This document shows positions 57,204 to 64,000 of a stretch of 64,000 bases of DNA, piece by piece. A program made the translations under genes and the position numbers. The notes under the pieces were generated by a model. It was not told where the DNA came from and did not search any database. It worked only from the letters and a program-made list of their open reading frames with translations. Origin of the DNA: an uncultured Pelagibacteraceae bacterium (GTDB taxonomy: Bacteria > Pseudomonadota > Alphaproteobacteria > Pelagibacterales > Pelagibacteraceae); contig CACMDY010000004.1 of NCBI GenBank assembly GCA_902612605.1, forward strand, positions 42,443-106,442. The letters run 5' to 3'. Positions within the stretch are counted from its first letter, which is position 1. The number at the start of each line of letters is the position of its first letter.

Positions 57204-57968
57204 GTGGATCTAATATTTGTAATTATTCTCGGGGGGCTTTGGGGTAGTTTTGCAAATGTTTGTATTTATAGACTCCCTATGGGTAAAGGGGTTGTATCAG
57301 GAAGATCATTTTGTCCAAAGTGTAAAAAATTAATTACTTGGAAAGATAATATTCCGATAATTTCATTTCTATTTTTAAACGGCAAATGCAGAAGATGTAG
57401 AAAAAAAATTTCACCTCAGTATTTATTAATCGAGTTAATTACTATTATTTATTTTTTATCTGTTTATTACTTATTTGGTATAAGCTTAACTACCTTACTT
57501 TTTTTAATTTTAGGATTATCTTTTATTATAATTTTCTTTATAGATTTAAAACATTACATCATTCCTAATGTCTTAACTTTTTCTTTGATGATTATTGGTT
57601 TCATAAAATCTTTTGACCCAAATTTAAATCCTATTTTTCCAAACTATGTTAATTCTTTAATTGGAGGAATTTTTGGCTATTTGATTATTTGGTCTATAAT
57701 TTATTTTTACAAACAAATAAGAAATAAAGAGGGAATGGGTTTAGGAGATGCAAAACTTTTATCAGCAATTGGTTTTTGGTTTGGATGGATCTCAATACCT
57801 TTTGTAATATTTTTATCATCTATAATAGCTTTATTATTTGTAATACCCAGTCTAATGAAAAAATCAAAAAAACTTTCATCTCAGATCCCATTTGGTCCCT
57901 ACATAATTATTGGCACATTGATATATTTAATTTTTGAAAGTAATATTAAATCTATAATTTTTTATTAA
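57204..57968 (+). CDS. pilD: prepilin peptidase (PilD/GspO type)
   Basis: Bifunctional inner-membrane aspartic protease and N-methylase for type IV pilins or type II pseudopilins. After the first helix, the zinc-binding pairs CPKC and CRRC appear in a cytoplasmic loop with ITWKDNIPIISFLFLNGKC between them. The catalytic aspartates are in FIDLKHYIIPNVL and the GxGD motif GMGLGDAKLLSAIGFWFG. About seven to eight membrane helices in 254 residues. The start is GTG at 57204, since no earlier in-frame ATG exists. No pilin genes lie in the window, so its substrates are encoded elsewhere. Confidence 0.93.
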   Translation: MDLIFVIILGGLWGSFANVCIYRLPMGKGVVSGRSFCPKCKKLITWKDNIPIISFLFLNGKCRRCRKKISPQYLLIELITIIYFLSVYYLFGISLTTLLFLILGLSFIIIFFIDLKHYIIPNVLTFSLMIIGFIKSFDPNLNPIFPNYVNSLIGGIFGYLIIWSIIYFYKQIRNKEGMGLGDAKLLSAIGFWFGWISIPFVIFLSSIIALLFVIPSLMKKSKKLSSQIPFGPYIIIGTLIYLIFESNIKSIIFY

Positions 57969-57982
57969 TCAAAAAAATTCAA

Positions 57983-58861
57983 ATGTTCGAAAATATAATA
58001 TCAAATACTTCTAAAACTATAGTAGGCAATGTTGAGAAAATTAAATTAACATTAGCTGCAATTATTTCCGAAGGAAGTATTCTAATTGAAGATTATCCAG
58101 GTTCAGGAAAGACTACATTCGCTAAAGCAATAACATCAAGCTTAGGACTTAACTTTAAAAGGATCCAATTTACATCTGACTTATTACCAAGTGATGTTCT
58201 TGGATTTAATATTTTATCAGATGATAAGTTAAAATTTCAGAAAGGACCTATTTTTACAAATATTGTTTTGGCAGATGAACTAAATAGGGGCAGTCCAAAA
58301 GCTCAAAGTGCATTCTTAGAGGCAATGGAAGAAAAAAATGTTACAATAGACGGCGAAAGCTATAATTTACCAGAACCATTTTTTGTCATTGCAACTCAAA
58401 ATCCTATGGATACTTCTGGAACAAGTTCTTTACCAGATTCACAGTTAGATCGTTTCATGATCTCTTATTCATTGTCTGATTTAGATCAAAAAGACAAAAT
58501 TTTAATGTTAAAAAAAAATATCTCTTTTTCAAATTCTGCAAGTGAAACAATCAATTGGTCTCAAATTAATAATAAAAAAAATGAAATAACTGTAAAAGAC
58601 GAGATTTATCAATATGTTGTTGAAATAGAACAAACAATAAAAGCTTTAGAACAAAATATGTATATTTCAGCAAGGTGCATGAAGCAAATAATTGACTTAG
58701 CTAAAGGCTGGGCAATTGTTAATGGAAATGAGTATGTTTCTCATCAAGACATAAAAGATACAATACCTTATATTTTAAGGCATAGAATAAAGTTTTTAAA
58801 TCAACAGGATAAATTTAGTTATGTTAATAAAGAAATCCTTGAAAAAATTAATATTGGATAA
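57983..58861 (+). CDS. MoxR-family AAA+ ATPase
   Basis: Chaperone-like AAA+ ATPase, usually acting with a DUF58 and a VWA or transglutaminase partner. The Walker A YPGSGKTTF (K43) is followed by FTSDLLPSDVLGFNIL, FTNIVLADELNRGSPKAQSAFLEAMEE (Walker B and MoxR signature), FVIATQNPMDTSGTSSLPDSQLDRFMI (sensor region) and a C-terminal lid with YISARCMKQIIDLAKGWAIVNG. Length 292 residues. First of a three-gene run MoxR–DUF58–transglutaminase, one-base overlap with the next. The exact process served is unknown; envelope maintenance is the common theme in the family. Confidence 0.93.
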   Translation: MFENIISNTSKTIVGNVEKIKLTLAAIISEGSILIEDYPGSGKTTFAKAITSSLGLNFKRIQFTSDLLPSDVLGFNILSDDKLKFQKGPIFTNIVLADELNRGSPKAQSAFLEAMEEKNVTIDGESYNLPEPFFVIATQNPMDTSGTSSLPDSQLDRFMISYSLSDLDQKDKILMLKKNISFSNSASETINWSQINNKKNEITVKDEIYQYVVEIEQTIKALEQNMYISARCMKQIIDLAKGWAIVNGNEYVSHQDIKDTIPYILRHRIKFLNQQDKFSYVNKEILEKINIG

Positions 58862-59775
58862 TGGAAATCCAATCCAGACCTTTTAGCTTTAATTTCAAAA
58901 GTTTCCTTAATTTTAAAAAAGATGCGAAAATTTATATTTATCCCAATCTTAATGGCTTAGGCTTAGGCTTATTTATTTTTTTTTGTTTTTTAATCTCAGT
59001 ATTTTATGAAAATAATTCTGGACTATTAATTTCAATAGTAATTTTCTTTGTTTTTTTTATATCGATATTCATTTCACACCAAAATATTAGTAAGCTCGAT
59101 TTTATATGCAAGGAAGAGTATTTAGTTGAAGCAGAAACTGTAAATTCAATTAGTTTTCAAATCTTAAATTCGTCAAAAGAAAAAAAAATTAATATTGATA
59201 TAGAATACAATAAAAAAAATGTTGGTAATTATAGTTTTAATGATAGACTTAATTCTTTTAAAATAGAGTATAAAAGTAAACTTAGAGGCAAATCTTATTT
59301 TAATCCAATAACACTTAAATCGATTTATCCCTTTGGAGTGATGCGAACTAAAGTTATTTTTAATCCAAAGAGTGAAATAATTATTTATCCAAAAAAAGTT
59401 CTTCCAAGCGACGAATTATTAAGAGAATTTAAAATAATTAATATCATTAATGCAGATGAATTTGATGGAATCGATGAATTTAAAAACGGAGATAGTTTTT
59501 CAAAAATTGCATGGAAAAAATCGATAATTAGCGATAAAAGATATGTAAAAACTTTCAGCGATACTGAAAAATTGTCAAATCTAATTTTAGATTTAGATAA
59601 GTATCTGCATATTGAATTTGAAAAGTTATTAAATTACTCATCTTATATAGTTAATTATTGTTACGAAAAAAAATTGAACTTGAAAATAAAGCATAAAGAA
59701 CATGAACTATACCTTAACGATAACAATCATTCTTTAAATCGAATATTAAAATATTTAGCCAATGTTAAAAATTAA
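58861..59775 (+). CDS. DUF58 domain protein
   Basis: Membrane-anchored protein of 304 residues. Two hydrophobic helices near residues 33–52 and 56–75 are followed by an extracytoplasmic-like beta region (~85–185) and then the DUF58 motif region, here IDEFKNGDSFSKIAWKKSIISDKRYVKTF, corresponding to the conserved '..Y..GDs.R.I.W..sAr...l..k'. Always found beside MoxR ATPases. It begins on the last base of the moxR gene and overlaps the transglutaminase gene by 14 bases, so expression is coupled. Biochemical function of DUF58 is unknown. Confidence 0.9.
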   Translation: MEIQSRPFSFNFKSFLNFKKDAKIYIYPNLNGLGLGLFIFFCFLISVFYENNSGLLISIVIFFVFFISIFISHQNISKLDFICKEEYLVEAETVNSISFQILNSSKEKKINIDIEYNKKNVGNYSFNDRLNSFKIEYKSKLRGKSYFNPITLKSIYPFGVMRTKVIFNPKSEIIIYPKKVLPSDELLREFKIINIINADEFDGIDEFKNGDSFSKIAWKKSIISDKRYVKTFSDTEKLSNLILDLDKYLHIEFEKLLNYSSYIVNYCYEKKLNLKIKHKEHELYLNDNNHSLNRILKYLANVKN

Positions 59776-61657
59776 TAATTACAATTTATCAGTATTTACT
59801 TTTCTGCTTTTATTTTTGTGTACTTTTTCACTATCAGCGGATTTAACATTAAATAATAAATTATTTTGGTTTGTTGTATTTATTTTCAATCTTCTATTTT
59901 TCCAAATTAATATAAAATTAAAAAGTTTAATCTTAGGTATTATTGCAATAAGCGCGATTTATATTCAGCTTATTTTTAATCAGTATGTGTTCTCAGAGGA
60001 ATTTTTCCTAAACTGTTTAGCAATACTATTGATCATGAAGTTTTCAGAATTAAAAAATAAAAATAACAAACTTTCATTCAGCTTGATTTGTTTAATAATA
60101 TCGGTTGCAAGTCTTATTAAAGGTCAAGATATACTAAGCACCTTATTAAGTTTTACTATTGTAATATTGGTCATAATAAATATGTATCTAATTCAGCAAA
60201 AGGAATTGTTAGATTTTAATATTAAAAATGTATTTAAATATTTAGGATTTGGATTAAGTATTTTCCCATTTATTATTATATTTTACTTAGTTTTCCCACG
60301 TGCAGAAATAAATTTTAGACTATTTAATCCAGCATCAAGCTCTCTAGGTATTCCAGACAGTATTAATCTTGGATCGTTCAGTGAGTTTTCAAATTCAGAA
60401 GAAGATGTTTTTACTCTTATAAATAACAATTTTAAAAAGGAAGAACTATATTTTAGGGTTAAAATTTTTGATTACATGGAGGAAGACAAATCCTGGAGAC
60501 CTTCTTCAAATTACTATTTATTTGATAAATATAAATCATCTTTTAAAGTCAAAGATGGTAGAGAACTAAATCAAACCTACCAGATAATTTTAGAACCTTT
60601 TAAAAAGAAATGGATACCAAGTTTAAAAAATTCAAAATTAATCTCTAATAATATTGAGATATCAGAAGATTATTTTAATCAAATTTATGTTAGCAGAGAT
60701 TTAATAGATCGAAAAAAACAAATAAGTTTTAAAAGATATAAAACTAATTATTTTTTAGGAGAGGATTTAAAAGACTATTATACAAAAACTCCATCTAATA
60801 TATCAAATAGACTTCAAAAATGGGTTTTAAAAAACAATACGTCGACACCAGCAGAATTTTTAAACAAAGTATATAAAAATTTTTCTGATGGAACTTACTA
60901 TTATAATTTAAATCCTCAAAATTTTTCTGGAAATGATTATGAAAACTTTTTCTTTAATCTTAAAGAGGGGTATTGTGAATATTATGCTGGAACATTTGTT
61001 CTTCTTGCAAGACTTGCAAATATACCAAGTAGAATTGTAACAGGTTATTATGGAGGTGAATTAAATGGTGTTGGAGATTTCTACAAATTCAAACAAAAAG
61101 ATACACATGCATGGGCAGAAGTTTGGCTAAACAATAAAGGTTGGGTAAGAATAGATCCGACCAAAGCAATTCCTGACAGCAATGTCAGAAATACACTTAA
61201 TAACATTTTTTCAAATGAACAATTCTCATCAAATAGTTTGTTTTCATCTAATTTTTTTAAAAAAATGAGTTATTACTTTAATTATGCTGATTTTGTATGG
61301 ACGAAGCATTTATTATCATATGATGATAATGAACGGAAAAATTTTATTAAAGAATTGTTAAATCTTAACTTTTCTAAAATATATATTTGGATGTTCATAC
61401 CTTTGTTTTTATTTTTATTAATTAAATTTTTTTTCAATTTAAACAGCAAAAATATTATGAAATTTTATTTGTATTTAATTTTATTAGGAAAAAGAAAAAA
61501 ATATAAAATATTGAAGTCTGATACAATTCAACAGATTTATTTAAAGCTACCATTGATACAAAAAAATAAATATCACGAATTTTTTAAAGCATTTGAGATC
61601 AACAAATATTCAAATACAAATTTTAATATAATTAAATCTTTAAAATCAATTTTTTAG
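59762..61657 (+). CDS. membrane transglutaminase-like protein (TgpA type)
   Basis: 631 residues: about six N-terminal membrane helices (1–~175, DUF3488 region), an extracytoplasmic segment containing the transglutaminase-like core, and a final helix (~541–558). The catalytic triad is visible: C405 in EGYCEYYAGTFVLLARLANI, H449 in DTHAWAEVWLN and D465 in WVRIDPTKAI. This architecture matches TgpA, a periplasmic transglutaminase essential in Pseudomonas aeruginosa. A TgpA homologue with MoxR and DUF58 partners is a recurrent cluster. Its 3' end overlaps the convergent autotransporter gene by 12 bases. Substrate unknown. Confidence 0.9.
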   Translation: MLKINNYNLSVFTFLLLFLCTFSLSADLTLNNKLFWFVVFIFNLLFFQINIKLKSLILGIIAISAIYIQLIFNQYVFSEEFFLNCLAILLIMKFSELKNKNNKLSFSLICLIISVASLIKGQDILSTLLSFTIVILVIINMYLIQQKELLDFNIKNVFKYLGFGLSIFPFIIIFYLVFPRAEINFRLFNPASSSLGIPDSINLGSFSEFSNSEEDVFTLINNNFKKEELYFRVKIFDYMEEDKSWRPSSNYYLFDKYKSSFKVKDGRELNQTYQIILEPFKKKWIPSLKNSKLISNNIEISEDYFNQIYVSRDLIDRKKQISFKRYKTNYFLGEDLKDYYTKTPSNISNRLQKWVLKNNTSTPAEFLNKVYKNFSDGTYYYNLNPQNFSGNDYENFFFNLKEGYCEYYAGTFVLLARLANIPSRIVTGYYGGELNGVGDFYKFKQKDTHAWAEVWLNNKGWVRIDPTKAIPDSNVRNTLNNIFSNEQFSSNSLFSSNFFKKMSYYFNYADFVWTKHLLSYDDNERKNFIKELLNLNFSKIYIWMFIPLFLFLLIKFFFNLNSKNIMKFYLYLILLGKRKKYKILKSDTIQQIYLKLPLIQKNKYHEFFKAFEINKYSNTNFNIIKSLKSIF

Positions 61658-63664
61658 TAAAAGATTTCTCTCTGTTTTGAGCTTATTGTTTTCTTTAATC
61701 AATTGAATAATCATTTCTTTCATTATTCTATTTTCTTCAACTGCTCTTCCAGTTATCTCAGCCAATCTCTCATTTTCTCTAGCTAATTGTAATTGATCAA
61801 ACAATTTTTCTAGTTCTGGATCAATAGGTAGACCTTCTATTTTTTTACTAATATTATTTTGAATTACTTTAGTTAATGAAATGCTTACTTGACTGTCTTT
61901 AAGTCCATTTTGTTCATTAAATTCAAGATTAAAGTTTAGGCCAAAATTATCTGTATTTTTGCTGATATTTAAACCAGCTTTTACTGCTAAATCATCATCC
62001 ATATAATGGGCTATATCTTTTCTTTCACCGTCTGCAACAATATCAATTTTTTTACTCAAAGTTTGATTTAAGGATAGGCCTGTATATGGCTTAAGAACGA
62101 AGCCATTTTCAAAAGATTTTGCATACTCAACATTAAATCCTCCTGATAATACTTGATCCACAGCATCATCAACTGATAGATCCCCATCTGTAAAAGATGT
62201 TAGATAAGTTGGAAGTCTTCTTAGACCATATTTACCATCCAGTTCAATATTTAAACTTTGACTATCATCAATTTTGATTTCTTTAGATGCTTTGTAATTT
62301 ACAGCAGCAAACTGACCTAGATTTTCTTTTGAAATAGTTTGTTGTGTTTCAGTTTCAAGATCTAAATATTTATTTTGAGTCAACCCAAAAATTGAAACTA
62401 CAGAAAATTTAAATTTCTCGTAATCGATTTCTTTTTTTAGACCAATAGCTAAATTTTCACTATCTAATGCTTCTCCATTATTAAATTTTGCCTGCTGAGA
62501 TGAAAAACTAAGGAAGGGTTTAAAGTTATCATTTTCGATTTTAAAGTCTCCAGTTACACCACGTGTTTCATTTTTATAAATATTGTCTCTTTTTTTTTTA
62601 GAATAATATCCACTAGATTTTTTTTCTTCTGAAACCGAATTAAAAATATCATTTAAATTAGATAAAAATATTTCAGATCTATATTTTTTATTATGGCTAT
62701 CAATATCTAAATCTTCACCATAAATTCTTAAATATCCATTTGTTTCAGAATTATCTGCATCTGGATTTAAATTTGAATCTAGAATTTCATAAGTATCATT
62801 CCCACATAAATTGTTGATTACCCTCACATTTTGTTTTTCATGAATTTCTATGGTCTGATCTCTTGAAATACTACAATCTAAAGTAAAGTCGAAAAATGTT
62901 ACACCGGTTGTTTCATTTTGATCACTAAGTAGAATTTTACCATCATAATGACCTTCTCCTTTTGTTATTAAATTAAATCCCGAAGTTACATTGTCATCAT
63001 CGCTTACATATATTGAATTTCTATTATTATGAGTTGTGCCAGCAATTAAACCAGAATTAATAATTGTAGCATTATTGAATGAACCATGAGATTTACCAAG
63101 TCTAATCCCATGTCTTAAACTTGTAATAGTTCCAGTGTTTGTTATTGTTGCATTTGTACCATTGGTAAGGTAAATGGCAGGAGAAGTATTCAAATTTGCA
63201 GAAATAGTACCACTGTTTGTAATGGTTATATCGTCAGTTGTTAGACCTTGTATAGCAGTATTTCCACCATGAATAGTTCCACTATTAACAATCTCAGTGT
63301 TATCTGTTTTCTGAACTAAAACAGCAATACCACTGCTATCATTTTCATTTTGAGCTGTATTTATTGTACCTGAATTAGTAATTTTATTTGTTCCAGGGGC
63401 GTTTTTCATATTTATGGTGTCACCCGTTGCGCTTATCAAACCATGGTTGATTACGGTTGTATTTGATGCACCAACACCATTATTTGCACGGACTGCTTTA
63501 CTTCCACTAAATACTATTGAACCAGTTGACTCAACAGTCAAGGTTTCACTTGCTCCACAAGTTTGCACATCAGTTAGCGCAGTTGTTACTGTTTTAAGAC
63601 AAGTAGCATTACCTAAAGAGCCTAATGAAAAGAAAAAGAATATTATTATTAAAATATTTTTCAT
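61646..63664 (-). CDS. autotransporter-like protein with beta-helix passenger and C-terminal coiled coil
   Basis: 672-residue predicted outer-membrane protein. A signal peptide (1–~20, ILIIIFFFFSLGSLGNA) precedes a passenger (~21–300) with repeating 'ITNSGTI/IVNSGTI/INHGLI' units about every 20–25 residues, the pattern of a parallel beta helix (TNTGTITSLRHGIRLG, INSGLIAG). Two Cys pairs occur (TCLKTV/QTCGAS; DCSI/NLCGND). An autotransporter-type beta domain (~360–605) follows. Unusually the protein does not end at the barrel: after IQNNISKKIEG comes a ~60-residue Leu/Glu/Lys-rich coiled coil to the C-terminus. Thirteen bases downstream of another minus-strand gene, so perhaps cotranscribed. 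Adhesion or surface shielding is a guess. Confidence 0.78.
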   Translation of the reverse strand: MKNILIIIFFFFSLGSLGNATCLKTVTTALTDVQTCGASETLTVESTGSIVFSGSKAVRANNGVGASNTTVINHGLISATGDTINMKNAPGTNKITNSGTINTAQNENDSSGIAVLVQKTDNTEIVNSGTIHGGNTAIQGLTTDDITITNSGTISANLNTSPAIYLTNGTNATITNTGTITSLRHGIRLGKSHGSFNNATIINSGLIAGTTHNNRNSIYVSDDDNVTSGFNLITKGEGHYDGKILLSDQNETTGVTFFDFTLDCSISRDQTIEIHEKQNVRVINNLCGNDTYEILDSNLNPDADNSETNGYLRIYGEDLDIDSHNKKYRSEIFLSNLNDIFNSVSEEKKSSGYYSKKKRDNIYKNETRGVTGDFKIENDNFKPFLSFSSQQAKFNNGEALDSENLAIGLKKEIDYEKFKFSVVSIFGLTQNKYLDLETETQQTISKENLGQFAAVNYKASKEIKIDDSQSLNIELDGKYGLRRLPTYLTSFTDGDLSVDDAVDQVLSGGFNVEYAKSFENGFVLKPYTGLSLNQTLSKKIDIVADGERKDIAHYMDDDLAVKAGLNISKNTDNFGLNFNLEFNEQNGLKDSQVSISLTKVIQNNISKKIEGLPIDPELEKLFDQLQLARENERLAEITGRAVEENRIMKEMIIQLIKENNKLKTERNLLLKN

Positions 63665-63677
63665 AAATGTATATTTG

Positions 63678-64000
63678 TTAATAGTTATTTTGTCTCCAAG
63701 AACTTCTATATCCAGAGACTTGTCCTGAACCAGCTTTTATATTAATCAAATCTTTTTTCGAACCATCTTCACATTCTTTTCTTTTCTTAGCATCTTTAAT
63801 TTTGCTACAGTCAACTTTACCTGCAATATTTGCAAATAATGTATCTCCAAAAGTTACAATTTTTGATAACACACCTTGTCCAACCCATGCACATTTATTA
63901 CTTTTGCCCATTGCTTGATTTAGTTGTGATGAATTGTTTGTTCCACACTCGTCATCAACCCCACAAATGTATGCATCACCTAAACTACACTTATTAACTG
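63678..64000 (-). CDS. hypothetical protein, 3' part (continues beyond the window)
   Basis: The minus-strand frame is open from the right edge to a stop at 63678, giving at least 107 residues. An internal ATG at 63911 gives a 77-residue version, but the upstream frame looks equally coding and contains Cys residues (KCSLGDAYICGVDDECG), so the true start probably lies beyond position 64000. Six Cys are spread along the visible part, including NKCAWVG, VDCSKIK and KECEDG, and the end is Ser/Arg-rich. This pattern suggests a secreted, disulfide-bonded protein. No family recognised. It precedes the autotransporter-like gene by 13 bases. Confidence 0.6.
   Translation of the reverse strand, partial: VNKCSLGDAYICGVDDECGTNNSSQLNQAMGKSNKCAWVGQGVLSKIVTFGDTLFANIAGKVDCSKIKDAKKRKECEDGSKKDLINIKAGSGQVSGYRSSWRQNNY

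Noticed and set aside
63414..63728. 104-residue plus-strand frame antisense to the second autotransporter
   Set aside because: It mirrors the repeated passenger sequence and has no independent support.

Overview
The window is about 30% G+C by eye, almost entirely coding, with gene spacings of a few bases and many 4-base stop/start overlaps. It most likely comes from a streamlined marine alphaproteobacterium of the SAR11 clade (Pelagibacterales). The grounds are the AT-rich compact style, alphaproteobacterial gene neighbourhoods (coiled-coil gene–zapA–5-FTHF cyclo-ligase; xseB–ispA–dxs; hflK–hflC–DUF2065–degP), a circularly permuted two-piece tmRNA, and an RpoH-type sigma factor. No IS element, prophage, CRISPR array or rRNA was seen. 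Lineage is an inference; no database search was possible.

Layout. 1–9.6 kb: cell-division and folate genes, yebC, a phage-type RuvC-like resolvase, then the complete Tol-Pal system (tolQ, tolR, tolA, tolB, pal, cpoB) and tilS. 9.6–16 kb: ftsH, folP, glmM, thiD, purA. 16–18 kb: an autotransporter-like surface protein with Ig-like repeats. 17.9–22.4 kb, minus strand: rpoH, rluD, an ABC-2 exporter pair and a Sua5-type threonylcarbamoyl-AMP synthase, with tRNA-Arg(UCG) on the plus strand between them. 22.4–28.1 kb: isoprenoid genes (ispA, dxs, ispB) with xseB, aroC and pdxH. 28.2–36.5 kb: S49 peptidase, glyQS, pyruvate phosphate dikinase, and nadC/nadA. 36.5–38.9 kb: tRNA-Leu(GAG), the two-piece tmRNA on the minus strand, an orphan polytopic membrane protein and a glycosyltransferase. 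38.9–45.2 kb: thyX, mrp, the HflKC–DUF2065–DegP envelope quality-control block and miaA. 45.2–50.3 kb: branched-chain amino acid synthesis (ilvI, ilvH, ilvC, leuA). 50.3–57 kb: the rod-shape operon mreB-mreC-mreD-mrdA-rodA facing a GAF–SpoIIE phosphatase. 57–64 kb: a prepilin peptidase, a MoxR–DUF58–transglutaminase cluster, a second autotransporter with an unusual coiled-coil tail, and the 3' part of a cysteine-containing hypothetical gene running off the right edge.

The genes fall into a few themes: building and maintaining the envelope (Tol-Pal, Mre/Rod, GlmM, FtsH/HflKC/DegP, isoprenoid carriers), translation and ribosome rescue (tmRNA, tRNAs, GlyQS, TilS, MiaA, Sua5, RluD), and cofactor and amino acid synthesis (folate, thiamine salvage, NAD, PLP, BCAA). 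Most is conserved housekeeping. The parts that deserve a second look are the RuvC-like gene sitting where ruvCAB would be expected, the compact tmRNA with a 9-residue tag, the island beside it, the autotransporter with a post-barrel coiled coil, the small open frame in front of the prepilin peptidase, and the large number of overlapping convergent genes without terminators.
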